Origin: Methanospirillum lacunae
GTDB lineage: Archaea; Halobacteriota; Methanomicrobia; Methanomicrobiales; Methanospirillaceae
Length of the DNA: 64,000 nt
Reading direction: 5' to 3'
Assembly: GCF_003173355.1 (NCBI RefSeq)
Contig: NZ_QGMY01000002.1
Span: 310,001 to 374,000, forward strand
Below are positions 16,907 to 25,273 of this stretch, piece by piece. The position numbers and the translations under genes were made by a program. Under the pieces are notes generated by a model. It was not told the DNA's origin. It searched no databases and saw only the letters and a program-made list of their open reading frames with translations. Each line of letters starts with the position of its first letter. The stretch's first letter is position 1.

Positions 16907-17324
16907 TTTTCCGGCAATTCACACGTGTCTGGAATAGTCAGCGGATCGGCGATTGGACTAGAATTTTTATCACAATATAAACCACGAGTTCCAACCATGA
17001 CTAACGGGTAGGATTTACAGGTTTCCACGATAATGACCCTGGTCATTACCTGATAACCTCCATCATTCCGATTGATTTTTCATCTGCATACCGCCAGATT
17101 CCCCGCTCAATACCGGAAAAAAAGATCTCTTTACACGCTTCTGTATCGACAAGAGCAACGTGGCAATCGATAAGATCAGACTTCACAATAATCTCGTACG
17201 CTTCTGAAAGTTTGGGAAATTTATAACCTGTGTCCCATTTCCCCGTGGTAACCTAAAAAAGACGGTAGAGTTTACCATCGTGTTGAATTGAGGCTTCGAT
17301 AGTTGATTGCTATTTATTTTCGTT
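16867..17324. repeat. Direct repeat B, copy 2 (~455 bp)
   Basis: Diverged copy of 11752-12206 in the same orientation, about 5.1 kb away. The two copies enclose 12207-16866. Upstream of this copy the exonuclease N-terminus continues; downstream of copy 1 the zinc-knuckle gene continues, which is single-crossover geometry. Confidence 0.88.
16903..17046 (-). CDS. 47-residue Cys-containing protein (copy 2)
   Basis: Same length and same TAATG/ATGA overlaps as the gene at 11787-11930. The second Cys of the CxxC has become Tyr (ETCKSYPLVMVG), while the later YCDK and TCELP cysteines remain. Probably a decaying duplicate. Confidence 0.5.
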   Translation of the reverse strand: MTRVIIVETCKSYPLVMVGTRGLYCDKNSSPIADPLTIPDTCELPEK

Positions 17325-17651
17325 CGTAAGCACTCTCTTTTTATTATTTTCCGGTCATACTGCAAATTGTGACCTACCAGGAGATCGGCATCTTCCATAT
17401 CACTGAAGAAGTCAGACAGAACTTTGGAGAGATCTTCACCTTCATTGATCGCCACTTCAGTAGTGATCCCATGAATCTTCGCGGATTCTTCCGGGATAAT
17501 GAACCCGTCCGGCTTAATCATCCTGCTATCTTCGAGAATTATTTCTCCTTCTGTAGTTGCAAACAGCCAGGCAATCTCAACTACCCGGTCTTTGTTTACA
17601 TCGGCACCGGTTGTTTCAGCATCAAAAAAATAAAATGTGTTTTGGTTTCAT
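17046..17651 (-). pseudogene. DnaQ-type DEDDh exonuclease, frame-broken
   Basis: ATG 17651 follows GGAG by five bases and begins MKPKHILF, but a seven-base homopolymer (17624-17630) shifts the frame just before the Exo I motif FDAETTG. Exo II-type LLVGHNLQYD is intact. Near 17320-17250 the frame shifts again, a CAG present in copy 1 is TAG here, and another indel precedes YKFPKLSEAYE; the Exo III region (CHVALVDTEA, with Asp to Val) follows. Several independent lesions mean a pseudogene. The family is the proofreading/RNase T-like 3'-5' exonucleases. Confidence 0.75.
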
Positions 17652-17717
17652 GTATTCTCCTTATCCATACACAACCTCATTAGCGTGATAATCAGTAACA
17701 ATCCAGGAAGCCGGGCG

Positions 17718-17936
17718 TTAGAAATACATTTTAGTCCCCGGCATCCGGTTTACTGTTGCAGTGATCGTCATCTTACGGGGTATTTCATCCAATGTGGCTA
17801 GTTTCGGGTAATCCTCCGGATGAGCTTTAACATCATCTTCGATGTATCGCCTGAGAATTACCGTACAGCCTTGATCCTGAAATTTTTTTATCGTTTTTTG
17901 TATCTCATTCTGGTATATGGTCACATTTCTGAACAT
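17718..17936 (-). CDS. Small hypothetical protein
   Basis: 72 residues, basic N-terminal half (NEIQKTIKKFQDQG), no motif recognised. Overlaps the end of the upstream Cys-rich gene by about one base. It lies in a run of short overlapping minus-strand genes (18492 to 11599) interrupted by the repeat-flanked insert, resembling a virus- or plasmid-derived operon. Confidence 0.45.
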   Translation of the reverse strand: MFRNVTIYQNEIQKTIKKFQDQGCTVILRRYIEDDVKAHPEDYPKLATLDEIPRKMTITATVNRMPGTKMYF

Positions 17937-18103
17937 TATTGCACCTCAACGTCTGCAATCCCGTACATTATTTTTCCTGTGCTTGAGCAGTACTCACAGT
18001 ATGGATCTGCCGGGAAGGGATGGCCAGCACAACAGACACAAGGGACAATTATATTTCTGTATTCAATCCCCAGACTACTTAGAATATCTAATAATTCTGG
18101 CAT
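17936..18103 (-). CDS. Small DnaJ-like zinc-finger protein
   Basis: 55 residues from ATG 18103, which has a G-rich ribosome-binding site upstream. CVCCAGHPF and CEYCSSTGK give two CxxC(G) knuckles of the DnaJ zinc-finger type. Overlaps the preceding gene's end. Function unknown; metal-dependent folding is likely. Confidence 0.5.
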   Translation of the reverse strand: MPELLDILSSLGIEYRNIIVPCVCCAGHPFPADPYCEYCSSTGKIMYGIADVEVQ

Positions 18104-18492
18104 TCGTCCCCCTGGGGTGAGAGAGTCACACCGGAATTCACGTAACAAGAATCACAGACACAAGTCTGATTATCAGAATCTCTCCAGGTCGCTTTCCCGG
18201 AATGACAGATCTTACACCGACCAAGGTCAGTATAAACCCGTTTCATACCTGCAATATTCAGAACTCCAGGAAGGGACCTGAACGTTTCGGACTTTTTCTT
18301 TTTGGCTTTGCCTAAACATTTCTTGCAGATACGCCGGGCAGGAAGGTTATTCCGGTTTTTTCTCCGGTCTTCAGTCACCTTTTCGATATACTCAACATAC
18401 CGAGAACCACAGAGATCGCAGGGACCTCGGATAGCCAGATCAAGTATTTTCAGATTCGGGAAGCGTTGAAATTCCCGGTATCTACTGCACAC
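18088..18492 (-). CDS. Zinc-ribbon protein with two CxxC pairs
   Basis: About 134 residues from GTG 18492; a stop in frame lies just upstream. Two candidate zinc sites: CDLC with CKKC, and CKIC with CDSC. A Lys-rich central stretch (GKAKKKKSETF) suggests nucleic-acid contact. First gene of the small-protein operon that continues to the exonuclease. No specific family recognised. Confidence 0.5.
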   Translation of the reverse strand: MCSRYREFQRFPNLKILDLAIRGPCDLCGSRYVEYIEKVTEDRRKNRNNLPARRICKKCLGKAKKKKSETFRSLPGVLNIAGMKRVYTDLGRCKICHSGKATWRDSDNQTCVCDSCYVNSGVTLSPQGDECQNY

Positions 18493-18745
18493 TGTTTATC
18501 TGAAAAAGTACGCTCAATGTGCCCAGGGCGGATTTTATCAGAGTTAGCGATTCGGGATCATTGGGAGGAGAACATCGGACTCGTCTACATATATAGATCC
18601 AGAACAAGCGGCCTACTTAAGAACAAAGAATTTATGAGTTGAGCGTCCTCTTCTGTTATTAATCAGGCTTTGAGCACTTTTGGTATAGGATCATTGAATT
18701 TTTTCCTATAATCATGAAATTGATCGCTCTCAGTCAGGGGGATAT

Positions 18746-19888
18746 ATGAGATCATCTTTCTATGAATATGTAAAATTTGTAACTTCGATAAGCAAGAATA
18801 CTACCGGATTTGTAGTTCTGTCTGTAATAACTATACTGGTGCTCTTCTCCGGTGCCAGTGCCCAGACTAATGCTAATCCTGACTCCTTCTCCTTTATAGG
18901 GACAGTGGTGTATCAGGATCTTGAAGGGGGCTTCTTTGGGATTATTACTGATACCGGAGATCAACTTCTTCCAACGAACCTCCCAGCCCAGTATGAGATT
19001 GATGGCCTCAAAATCTCCGGGACTGCCACACCACAGACTGATATGGTCTCCACCCGGATGTGGGGTACCATGGTCTCTGTAGAAAATGTAACTCCACTGA
19101 ATGGGGGAGGAGTAACTGAACAGGCCTGGTATGAATCTGAAACAACTGTACCGGTTTTATCTGACGATCAGATCTTCCAGGTACTTGGGAGGATCTCTGC
19201 AGATCTGCAGAAGAGACTTGATACAATTGATGGGGAACTGGCTGATGTTGCTGCAAACTTAAGCAGCAATGATGTCTCGAAAGAGAACCAGAACCTCCAA
19301 CTCTCGTCTCTCGTAGAAAATCCTGCACTTAACCAGATCGGTCTGTATGAATCATCTCTTCTGGATAAGTCAGGGAGGATAACTGCCGTTTATCCGGATG
19401 TTTATCTGTCATCAATCGGGACAGACCTATCAAAAATGCCGCATATTGCCAGTATAATCTCATACCCTGCCCCTACTATGAGCACATACCTGAAAACTGT
19501 AGAAGGAAAAGATGCAGTTGTCATCACCTACCCGATTGTATCAAAACAAAAAACTGTAACCGGATATGTATCAGCACTCGTGGATCCGGCAGTGCTCGTC
19601 TCGCCTGACAAGATGCAGACACTCAAAGATTCCGGTTATTCTCTCATGGTCGAACAACCAGAAGGGACAGCACTCGCAGAAAGTGATTCAACCCAGATTG
19701 GCAGGTCAGCCTGGAATGATCCTCAGTTTAATGCTTCACCCTCACTTCTCAAATCTGCAGTGCACCTGCAAAATGCGAGGGCTGGTATAGATTCATATTC
19801 CGGATTGAATAAAGAGGATGTTAAGATTGCATGGACTACGGTATCACTCCATGGCATGCCATGGAGAGTTGCAGTCATGAAACATTAA
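18746..19888 (+). CDS. Secreted cache-like sensor/ligand-binding protein
   Basis: 380 residues. Residues 20-40 are a hydrophobic signal sequence ending GASA. Residues about 45-115 form a small beta-rich domain (SFIGTVVYQDLEGGFFGII ... MWGTMVSV). Residues about 140-380 resemble a double-cache periplasmic sensor (QIGLYESSLLDKSGRITAVY, VVITYPIVSKQKTVTGYVSA, MPWRVAVMKH). There is no C-terminal transmembrane or signalling domain, so it would act as a free or anchored binding protein. Ribosome-binding site GGGGGAT precedes the ATG. Role unknown. Confidence 0.55.
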   Translation: MRSSFYEYVKFVTSISKNTTGFVVLSVITILVLFSGASAQTNANPDSFSFIGTVVYQDLEGGFFGIITDTGDQLLPTNLPAQYEIDGLKISGTATPQTDMVSTRMWGTMVSVENVTPLNGGGVTEQAWYESETTVPVLSDDQIFQVLGRISADLQKRLDTIDGELADVAANLSSNDVSKENQNLQLSSLVENPALNQIGLYESSLLDKSGRITAVYPDVYLSSIGTDLSKMPHIASIISYPAPTMSTYLKTVEGKDAVVITYPIVSKQKTVTGYVSALVDPAVLVSPDKMQTLKDSGYSLMVEQPEGTALAESDSTQIGRSAWNDPQFNASPSLLKSAVHLQNARAGIDSYSGLNKEDVKIAWTTVSLHGMPWRVAVMKH

Positions 19889-19913
19889 CATTCTTTATTC
19901 TTTTTTCCTGAAA

Positions 19914-21281
19914 TCAGGCATATCGCATTAGCCGGCTGATATATATCCTGACCCAGATAAATCCAACAATTCCTCCAAGAATATCTCCGATAACGATCCC
20001 GTACCATACTCCGTGCTCACCAAGTCCGAAGACAACACCAAGCAGATATGCTGATGTGGCCATGAAGACCATGTTTCGGAGCACATTCAGTATCAGTGAT
20101 GAGATCCCACGTCCTGTTCCCTGGAAAATAGATGAGGACATGATTCCTGGTGGAACAAACGGATAAAATATACACATCGTGGCGAGGAAGGAGGCAATTG
20201 CCGGTGCAAGATGTGCTCCTTCTGCTGAATATGTGAAAATAAATGAGATTTGAGATGCAAAAAGCCAGGTCAGGATGCTGATGGCTATTGCAATACCTAT
20301 CCCCAATATGATTGAGAATGAATGGATTACCGGGAATTTTTCAAAGTGTCGCCCTCCATACGCTGCACCTGTCACAGATACGACTGAAGTTGATATTGCC
20401 ACGAGTGGGATAATTGCAAAGAAAACAACACGCCATCCTGCAGTATATACCGCGACTGCATCTGTTCCTGAAACCATAACCAGCATTGCGTTGATAAAAA
20501 TCGCCAGAAATGACATGAGAAAAAACTCGCAACTTGCTGGTAGTCCTACCCCGAGGATATCTCTAATATTTCTGGGTTCTTTGAGATTGACTTTCCATGA
20601 CAGGTTTACGTACGTATCTTTTTTGATGAGGAACCAGTAGAGAAGAACTACAGTCACAAGTAACAATGAAACGATCATACCCCATGCAGCACCTGCAATT
20701 CCCATCTTGAAATAATAAATGAGAATCGGATCCAGGATGATGTTCAAGATTGATGAGGCTCCCATCACGTACATCGTCCGCTTGGTGTCTCCCTCTGCCC
20801 TGAGAATTGCGTACACTACATTGGTAAAGAGAATAAGGACAGTACCGGCAAAAACGATGTTTCCGTATTCAACTGCCAGATCAACAGTTTTCCCTGCACC
20901 AAAAAGGATCATCAGCGGGCGTGCCAGAGCAATCAGAAGTACTGTGATAACCACCGATATTCCGAGCACCAGTAAAATTGCCTGCATCGCTGCACCGTTT
21001 GCACCGTTCCTGTCTCCTGCACCTATTCTTCTGGCAATAACCGAGGTGGCGCCTGCTCCAAGCCCGTTACCAAGTCCGATGAGTACCATAAAAAGAGGGG
21101 TGATGAACCCTACTGCAGCTAATGCATCTGATCCAAGACCTGCCACCCAGACAGCATTGACCAGGTTGTAGGTTGACATCAGCAGCATTGCGATGATCAT
21201 CGGGATTGAGAGCTTAAGGATCGCAACCTTTGGATCTCCCTTGAGGAGATTCACACCTTCAGTCTCTTGAGAATTATTCAT
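19914..21281 (-). CDS. MATE-family multidrug/Na+ efflux transporter
   Basis: About 455 residues with twelve predicted membrane segments in two homologous bundles. Family motifs include AILKLSIPMIIAMLLMSTYN, GFITPLFMVLIGLGNGLGAG and LRAEGDTKRTMYV. MATE carriers export cationic compounds in exchange for Na+ or H+. ATG 21281 is preferred over 21287: GGAGGTG is properly spaced from it and it overlaps the MarR stop as ATGA. Control by that MarR protein is likely. Confidence 0.88.
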   Translation of the reverse strand: MNNSQETEGVNLLKGDPKVAILKLSIPMIIAMLLMSTYNLVNAVWVAGLGSDALAAVGFITPLFMVLIGLGNGLGAGATSVIARRIGAGDRNGANGAAMQAILLVLGISVVITVLLIALARPLMILFGAGKTVDLAVEYGNIVFAGTVLILFTNVVYAILRAEGDTKRTMYVMGASSILNIILDPILIYYFKMGIAGAAWGMIVSLLLVTVVLLYWFLIKKDTYVNLSWKVNLKEPRNIRDILGVGLPASCEFFLMSFLAIFINAMLVMVSGTDAVAVYTAGWRVVFFAIIPLVAISTSVVSVTGAAYGGRHFEKFPVIHSFSIILGIGIAIAISILTWLFASQISFIFTYSAEGAHLAPAIASFLATMCIFYPFVPPGIMSSSIFQGTGRGISSLILNVLRNMVFMATSAYLLGVVFGLGEHGVWYGIVIGDILGGIVGFIWVRIYISRLMRYA

Positions 21282-21778
21282 GCACATTCACCTCCGGAGC
21301 AGCATGAAGTAAAGGAGTTTTCACCGATGTCATTGACCCCCTGGATACTGGCTGAAGCTACTCTCCAGAGAAGATCTTTGAACTGAGTTTTTTCTTCCTT
21401 ATTCAATCCGGATGAAGCAGTCATTTCCCATTCGGTATCTATCCGAATCAAATCAGAAATAATGGACGTCCCTTTCTCTGAAAGGAAAAGTTTTACAGCC
21501 CTTCTGTTATCTGGATCGATCCTTCTGATAACGTAACCTGCATCTTCAAGTTTTTTTACCGACCTGGCAATTGTCCCTCTATCGATATGAAAGTGGCGTG
21601 CCAGTGTCTCCTGTGTAACATTCTGATGGTTCCTGAGAAACATGAGAACCGGGAACTGACCATAGGAGAGGCCGAGTGAACGAAGATGGTGATTCAGGAA
21701 TATTGCCTGAGTTCTGAAGATAATTGATGTTAATCCCCCTATGGGAATATCATGAGGTAAGATAGATTTTGCTGTCAC
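21278..21778 (-). CDS. MarR-family regulator with Cys-rich C-terminus
   Basis: 166 residues. The winged-helix core is clear: SYGQFPVLMFLRNHQNVTQE, LARHFHIDRGTIARSVKKLE and IRRIDPDNRRAVKLFLSEKG with the basic wing. The tail ends SCCSGGECA, three cysteines that could sense metal or oxidants. The codons for this tail also form the Shine-Dalgarno of the MATE gene. Likely regulates its own operon. Confidence 0.88.
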   Translation of the reverse strand: MTAKSILPHDIPIGGLTSIIFRTQAIFLNHHLRSLGLSYGQFPVLMFLRNHQNVTQETLARHFHIDRGTIARSVKKLEDAGYVIRRIDPDNRRAVKLFLSEKGTSIISDLIRIDTEWEMTASSGLNKEEKTQFKDLLWRVASASIQGVNDIGENSFTSCCSGGECA

Positions 21779-21865
21779 CTCAACAGATTAGCAGTGTTCC
21801 CATATAATGTTGTCAGTGCAATAGTTTTAAAAATAAAATATGGTCTATGCAACAATAACCCCGGT

Positions 21866-22849
21866 CTACCCGAAGATCTTTGTTATCATGAGATTAGATC
21901 TGCTTTTTTCTGGATAATTGATGTATGCAACATTTTTTTCTGATATTGCAGGCCATGCATCGTTGCCTGTATCATTTGTGACCCTGAACTCTGAACCTGA
22001 TGAGAGATTATACCCATAGATATCCCACTGCCTGTTTCTTTCGTCTATCCATACGATGATATCTCCGGATATTACAGGAAGCCATTGTCGTGATGGATCG
22101 GTTGTTACCTGAATCTGTTTCCTTGTGGTCAGGTTTTCTGCCATAATATCAAAGTTACCGTGTTTACTTGATTGCCAGACTACCCATCCTCCTGAAACAG
22201 CCGGAAACCAGTCCTGTGTGGAGGAATTCGTAATTTCAATCTCCTGATTGAGAGGAATGTTATAGGCATAGATATCACCTTCCGATCTTGGCCCTCTCCT
22301 CCAGTCCTCCCATACAACCCAGTCCCCATCAATATCAGGCTGCCACTGAACGTCAGGAGATGTGCAGATCATATACTCTTTTCCGGTCGAAATGTTGAAT
22401 AATGCAATGTCCTGAGAGATGTTTCTCTCAGTAACATACACGATCCTGTCACCAGAAATATGCGGAGTGGTCTCCCGGTCAGTACGATTCGTAATCTGGG
22501 TGAGACTTCCTGAGGTGAGATTTTTTAGGTAAATATTCCAGTATCCTGATCGTTTGTCCTGCCATACAACCCTATCTTTGTCAATATCTGGTCTGTACTG
22601 ATTACCTTCTTCTTCTGAGAGATCTTCGTGTTCACCTGAAGAAGTATTGATAAACAGGATATCTGCATTATACAAGTTTGTTCGGCTCTCATATGTCACC
22701 AGATCCTGATATATTCTGGGAAAGACCGGTCCACCTGGATCTTTATCTGGTTCCTGCCCGGAATTCTGGATAAATAAGAGTAATACGATTACCGCAATTC
22801 CTGCAAGGGCAACAACCAGGTGTATCTTTGCTGGAGTAAATCTGCTCAT
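21866..22849 (-). CDS. Membrane-anchored TolB-like beta-propeller protein
   Basis: 327 residues. An N-terminal membrane anchor (residues about 8-27) precedes at least five repeats of the form GDRVVWxDxRxGxWNIY (VVWQDKRSGYWNIYLKN, VVWEDWRRGPRSEGDIY, IVWIDERNRQWDIYGY). These are PD40/TolB-type blades facing outside the cell. Such proteins bind proteins or sugars; no enzyme motif is seen. Divergent from the Nramp-like gene. Confidence 0.7.
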   Translation of the reverse strand: MSRFTPAKIHLVVALAGIAVIVLLLFIQNSGQEPDKDPGGPVFPRIYQDLVTYESRTNLYNADILFINTSSGEHEDLSEEEGNQYRPDIDKDRVVWQDKRSGYWNIYLKNLTSGSLTQITNRTDRETTPHISGDRIVYVTERNISQDIALFNISTGKEYMICTSPDVQWQPDIDGDWVVWEDWRRGPRSEGDIYAYNIPLNQEIEITNSSTQDWFPAVSGGWVVWQSSKHGNFDIMAENLTTRKQIQVTTDPSRQWLPVISGDIIVWIDERNRQWDIYGYNLSSGSEFRVTNDTGNDAWPAISEKNVAYINYPEKSRSNLMITKIFG

Positions 22850-22953
22850 ATGAGATCTATTGCAGCCTTTCCCTCGATTGAAGGTCCAAAAAAGGACAGT
22901 CTGCTAAAAACCTGAAACATGGTCTTCAAATAAACCGTTATCAAATATCGTAT

Positions 22954-24198
22954 ATGAAAAGTTCCGTGTCTGTTAGCGGAATACGATACCCGCTCCCGGG
23001 CCCTGGGATACTCATTGCTCTTTCATCTAGTGGATGGCTTGGTCTGTTATCGCTTATTACTTTTGGGGCAGATGAAGGTTATACATTTCTTGGGATCATC
23101 GCTATCACCCTGCTGTTCAAGTATGCCCTGCTCACCGGTCTTGGCAGATATACACTTGCGACCGGAAAAGACATATTTGCAGGAATTGCAGAAATTCCAG
23201 GCCCGATGAACTGGGCAGTCTGGCTGCTCAATAGTATCTATTATGTAGAGATCTTCATGCTTGGATATTCTTCTCTTGCAATGGCCAGGCTTTTTACAGC
23301 ACTGGTTCATGTATCCATTCCTCCAATTATCTGTGTCTTTGTCTTTTTTGCAGCAATATTTTTTCTAGTATCTGTCAACTCATACTGGTTTTTCAGAAAG
23401 ATCCTGATGGGTGCCATAGGGATTATCATGGTTGGCCTGTGTGCCATGCTCTTTGCCATGCCACTCTCGGGACATGATGTGATCTTTCTGAAACTTCTGG
23501 ACCTGAACACGTTCATGAGTGTGTACGAGTCCTCGATCATTATGAGTAGTGTCGGATCTGGTTTTTCACTCCTTTTCTATTCGGTCTGGCTTGTCAACCA
23601 TCTCAAAGGTTCAACTGTAACTGGTCATAAAAGAGATTTTCTGGGACGGATAAGACTTGATGCCGCACTTGGTATGTCCTCACTCTTTATGTTATGCATC
23701 CTGTACCTCTCGGTTGGGTACGTCTTTTTATATGAACATGGTCTCGGTGCACCCGAATCAGATCTTACACTTGAAATCGTTCTCATGGTAACCAACCTCG
23801 GTGTCTTTGGTAACAGCCTGTTTGTTCTCGTCTGTTTTGTTGCCCTGTTCTGCAGTATGTTTGGTGGTGTCTATGGGAGGTCAAGGGTTCTTCAGGTAAC
23901 ACTTCCCCGAACGATTCCCGGGTTTGTGATGACCAGGAAGGTATATCTTTCAACGGTCCTGGTTCTCATAACATCAGCCTTTTTTTCCCAGTTTTTCTGG
24001 TCTATGGACCTTACCAGAAGTTTTGTATCAATAAGGCTCATGCTCTTCAGCTTGATCGTAGGGATTCTTATCTGGATAGATCGTTGCCTATCTTCTGATG
24101 ATCGTGGGTCTGTATGGTGGTATGGGATTATGATAGCAGGAGCCGGTGTATCCTTTCTGATTGGAATAAGCCTGCTATCCTGGCTTATAGATTATTGA
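22954..24198 (+). CDS. Nramp-related membrane carrier without the metal-site motif
   Basis: 414 residues with eleven or so membrane segments. The first repeat (PGPGILIALSSSGWLGLLSL, DEGYTFLGIIAITLLFKYAL, YTLATGKDIFAGI) follows the Nramp/SLC11 helix-1 to -3 pattern, but the DPGN metal-binding motif is replaced by SSSGW and the MPH of helix 6 is not found. It is therefore probably not a Mn/Fe carrier of the usual kind; substrate unknown. It converges with aroC about 50 bases away. Confidence 0.6.
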   Translation: MKSSVSVSGIRYPLPGPGILIALSSSGWLGLLSLITFGADEGYTFLGIIAITLLFKYALLTGLGRYTLATGKDIFAGIAEIPGPMNWAVWLLNSIYYVEIFMLGYSSLAMARLFTALVHVSIPPIICVFVFFAAIFFLVSVNSYWFFRKILMGAIGIIMVGLCAMLFAMPLSGHDVIFLKLLDLNTFMSVYESSIIMSSVGSGFSLLFYSVWLVNHLKGSTVTGHKRDFLGRIRLDAALGMSSLFMLCILYLSVGYVFLYEHGLGAPESDLTLEIVLMVTNLGVFGNSLFVLVCFVALFCSMFGGVYGRSRVLQVTLPRTIPGFVMTRKVYLSTVLVLITSAFFSQFFWSMDLTRSFVSIRLMLFSLIVGILIWIDRCLSSDDRGSVWWYGIMIAGAGVSFLIGISLLSWLIDY

Positions 24199-24247
24199 AA
24201 ATGAGAAAAAATAGGTAATATGAACAGGCAGATTCAAATTATCAGAT

Positions 24248-25273
24248 TTATAATTCCTGGCTACCCGGCTCTCTCCAGGCAGCATACTTATCCTGCTCAA
24301 GTAGGGTGTCAAGAATTACAAGAGCAGCCATTGCTTCAGCAACCGGCACGATTCTGAGGGCAATACAAGGGTCATGTCTGCCTCCTACAACTATTGTCCT
24401 GGGATTTCCTTCAAGGTCAATCGTGCTTTGTGGGGTGCATATTGACGGGGTTGGCTTTACGGCTAGTTTTATTGAAATGTCCTGTCCGTTAGAGATCCCC
24501 CCCAGGATTCCTCCGGCATTATTTGAGAGATATCCGCCAGGGATCATGGGATCGTTGTGTTCAGATCCAAACATTCGTGCAGCTGCATATCCTGCTCCTA
24601 TCTCGATCCCTTTCACTCCTCCGATTCCCATGAGTGCACCGGCAAGCAGACCATCCAGTTTCCCAAAGACCGGATCTCCAAGACCTGACGGGCAGCCGGT
24701 GATGGTCAGGCTGATTATGCCTCCAACAGAGTCTCCCCGATCCCGGGCCTCCCGGATCTCCTGCTCAAACATTACAGGATCAGAATTTCCGTGAATTTCA
24801 ACTATCTTTCCTACAATTGAGATATTCCGTCTCTTCAGGCAGATTGCAGCAACTGCTCCGGCTGCCACCCGTCCTGCTGTTTCCCTGCCTGACGATCGTC
24901 CGCCTCCCCGGTGATCCCTGATTCCATACTTTTCAAAATATGTCCTGTCTGCATGGCCTGGTCTGAAGAGATCCCGGAGATGTTCATAATCTGATGACCT
25001 GGCTGATTGATTTCTGATGATGAGCCCGATCGGGGTTCCAGTGGTCTTTCCCTGGAAAACACCTGAGAGGATCTCCACGAGATCTGATTCACGCCGTGGC
25101 GTTACCAGGTCAGAAGTACCTGGTTTTCTTCGGTCGAGAAATGGCTGTATATCTTCAACAGAGAGTTGTACCCCGGGTGGGCATCCATCAATGACAGCTC
25201 CGATGGCTGCACCATGACTCTCTCCAAATGTGGTAACTCTGAATGAGCGACCTAACGTGTTCAGAGTATCCAC
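24248..25273 (-). CDS. aroC: Chorismate synthase
   Basis: 341 residues, normal length. Motifs: FRVTTFGESHGAAIGAVIDGCPPG, RRKPGTSDLVTPRRE, RPGHADRTYFEKYGIRDHRGGGRSSGRETA and GRHDPCIALR. Converts EPSP to chorismate with reduced FMN, the last shared aromatic step. Last gene of the operon, overlapping the kinase-dehydrogenase gene by 13 bases. Confidence 0.97.
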   Translation of the reverse strand: MDTLNTLGRSFRVTTFGESHGAAIGAVIDGCPPGVQLSVEDIQPFLDRRKPGTSDLVTPRRESDLVEILSGVFQGKTTGTPIGLIIRNQSARSSDYEHLRDLFRPGHADRTYFEKYGIRDHRGGGRSSGRETAGRVAAGAVAAICLKRRNISIVGKIVEIHGNSDPVMFEQEIREARDRGDSVGGIISLTITGCPSGLGDPVFGKLDGLLAGALMGIGGVKGIEIGAGYAAARMFGSEHNDPMIPGGYLSNNAGGILGGISNGQDISIKLAVKPTPSICTPQSTIDLEGNPRTIVVGGRHDPCIALRIVPVAEAMAALVILDTLLEQDKYAAWREPGSQEL

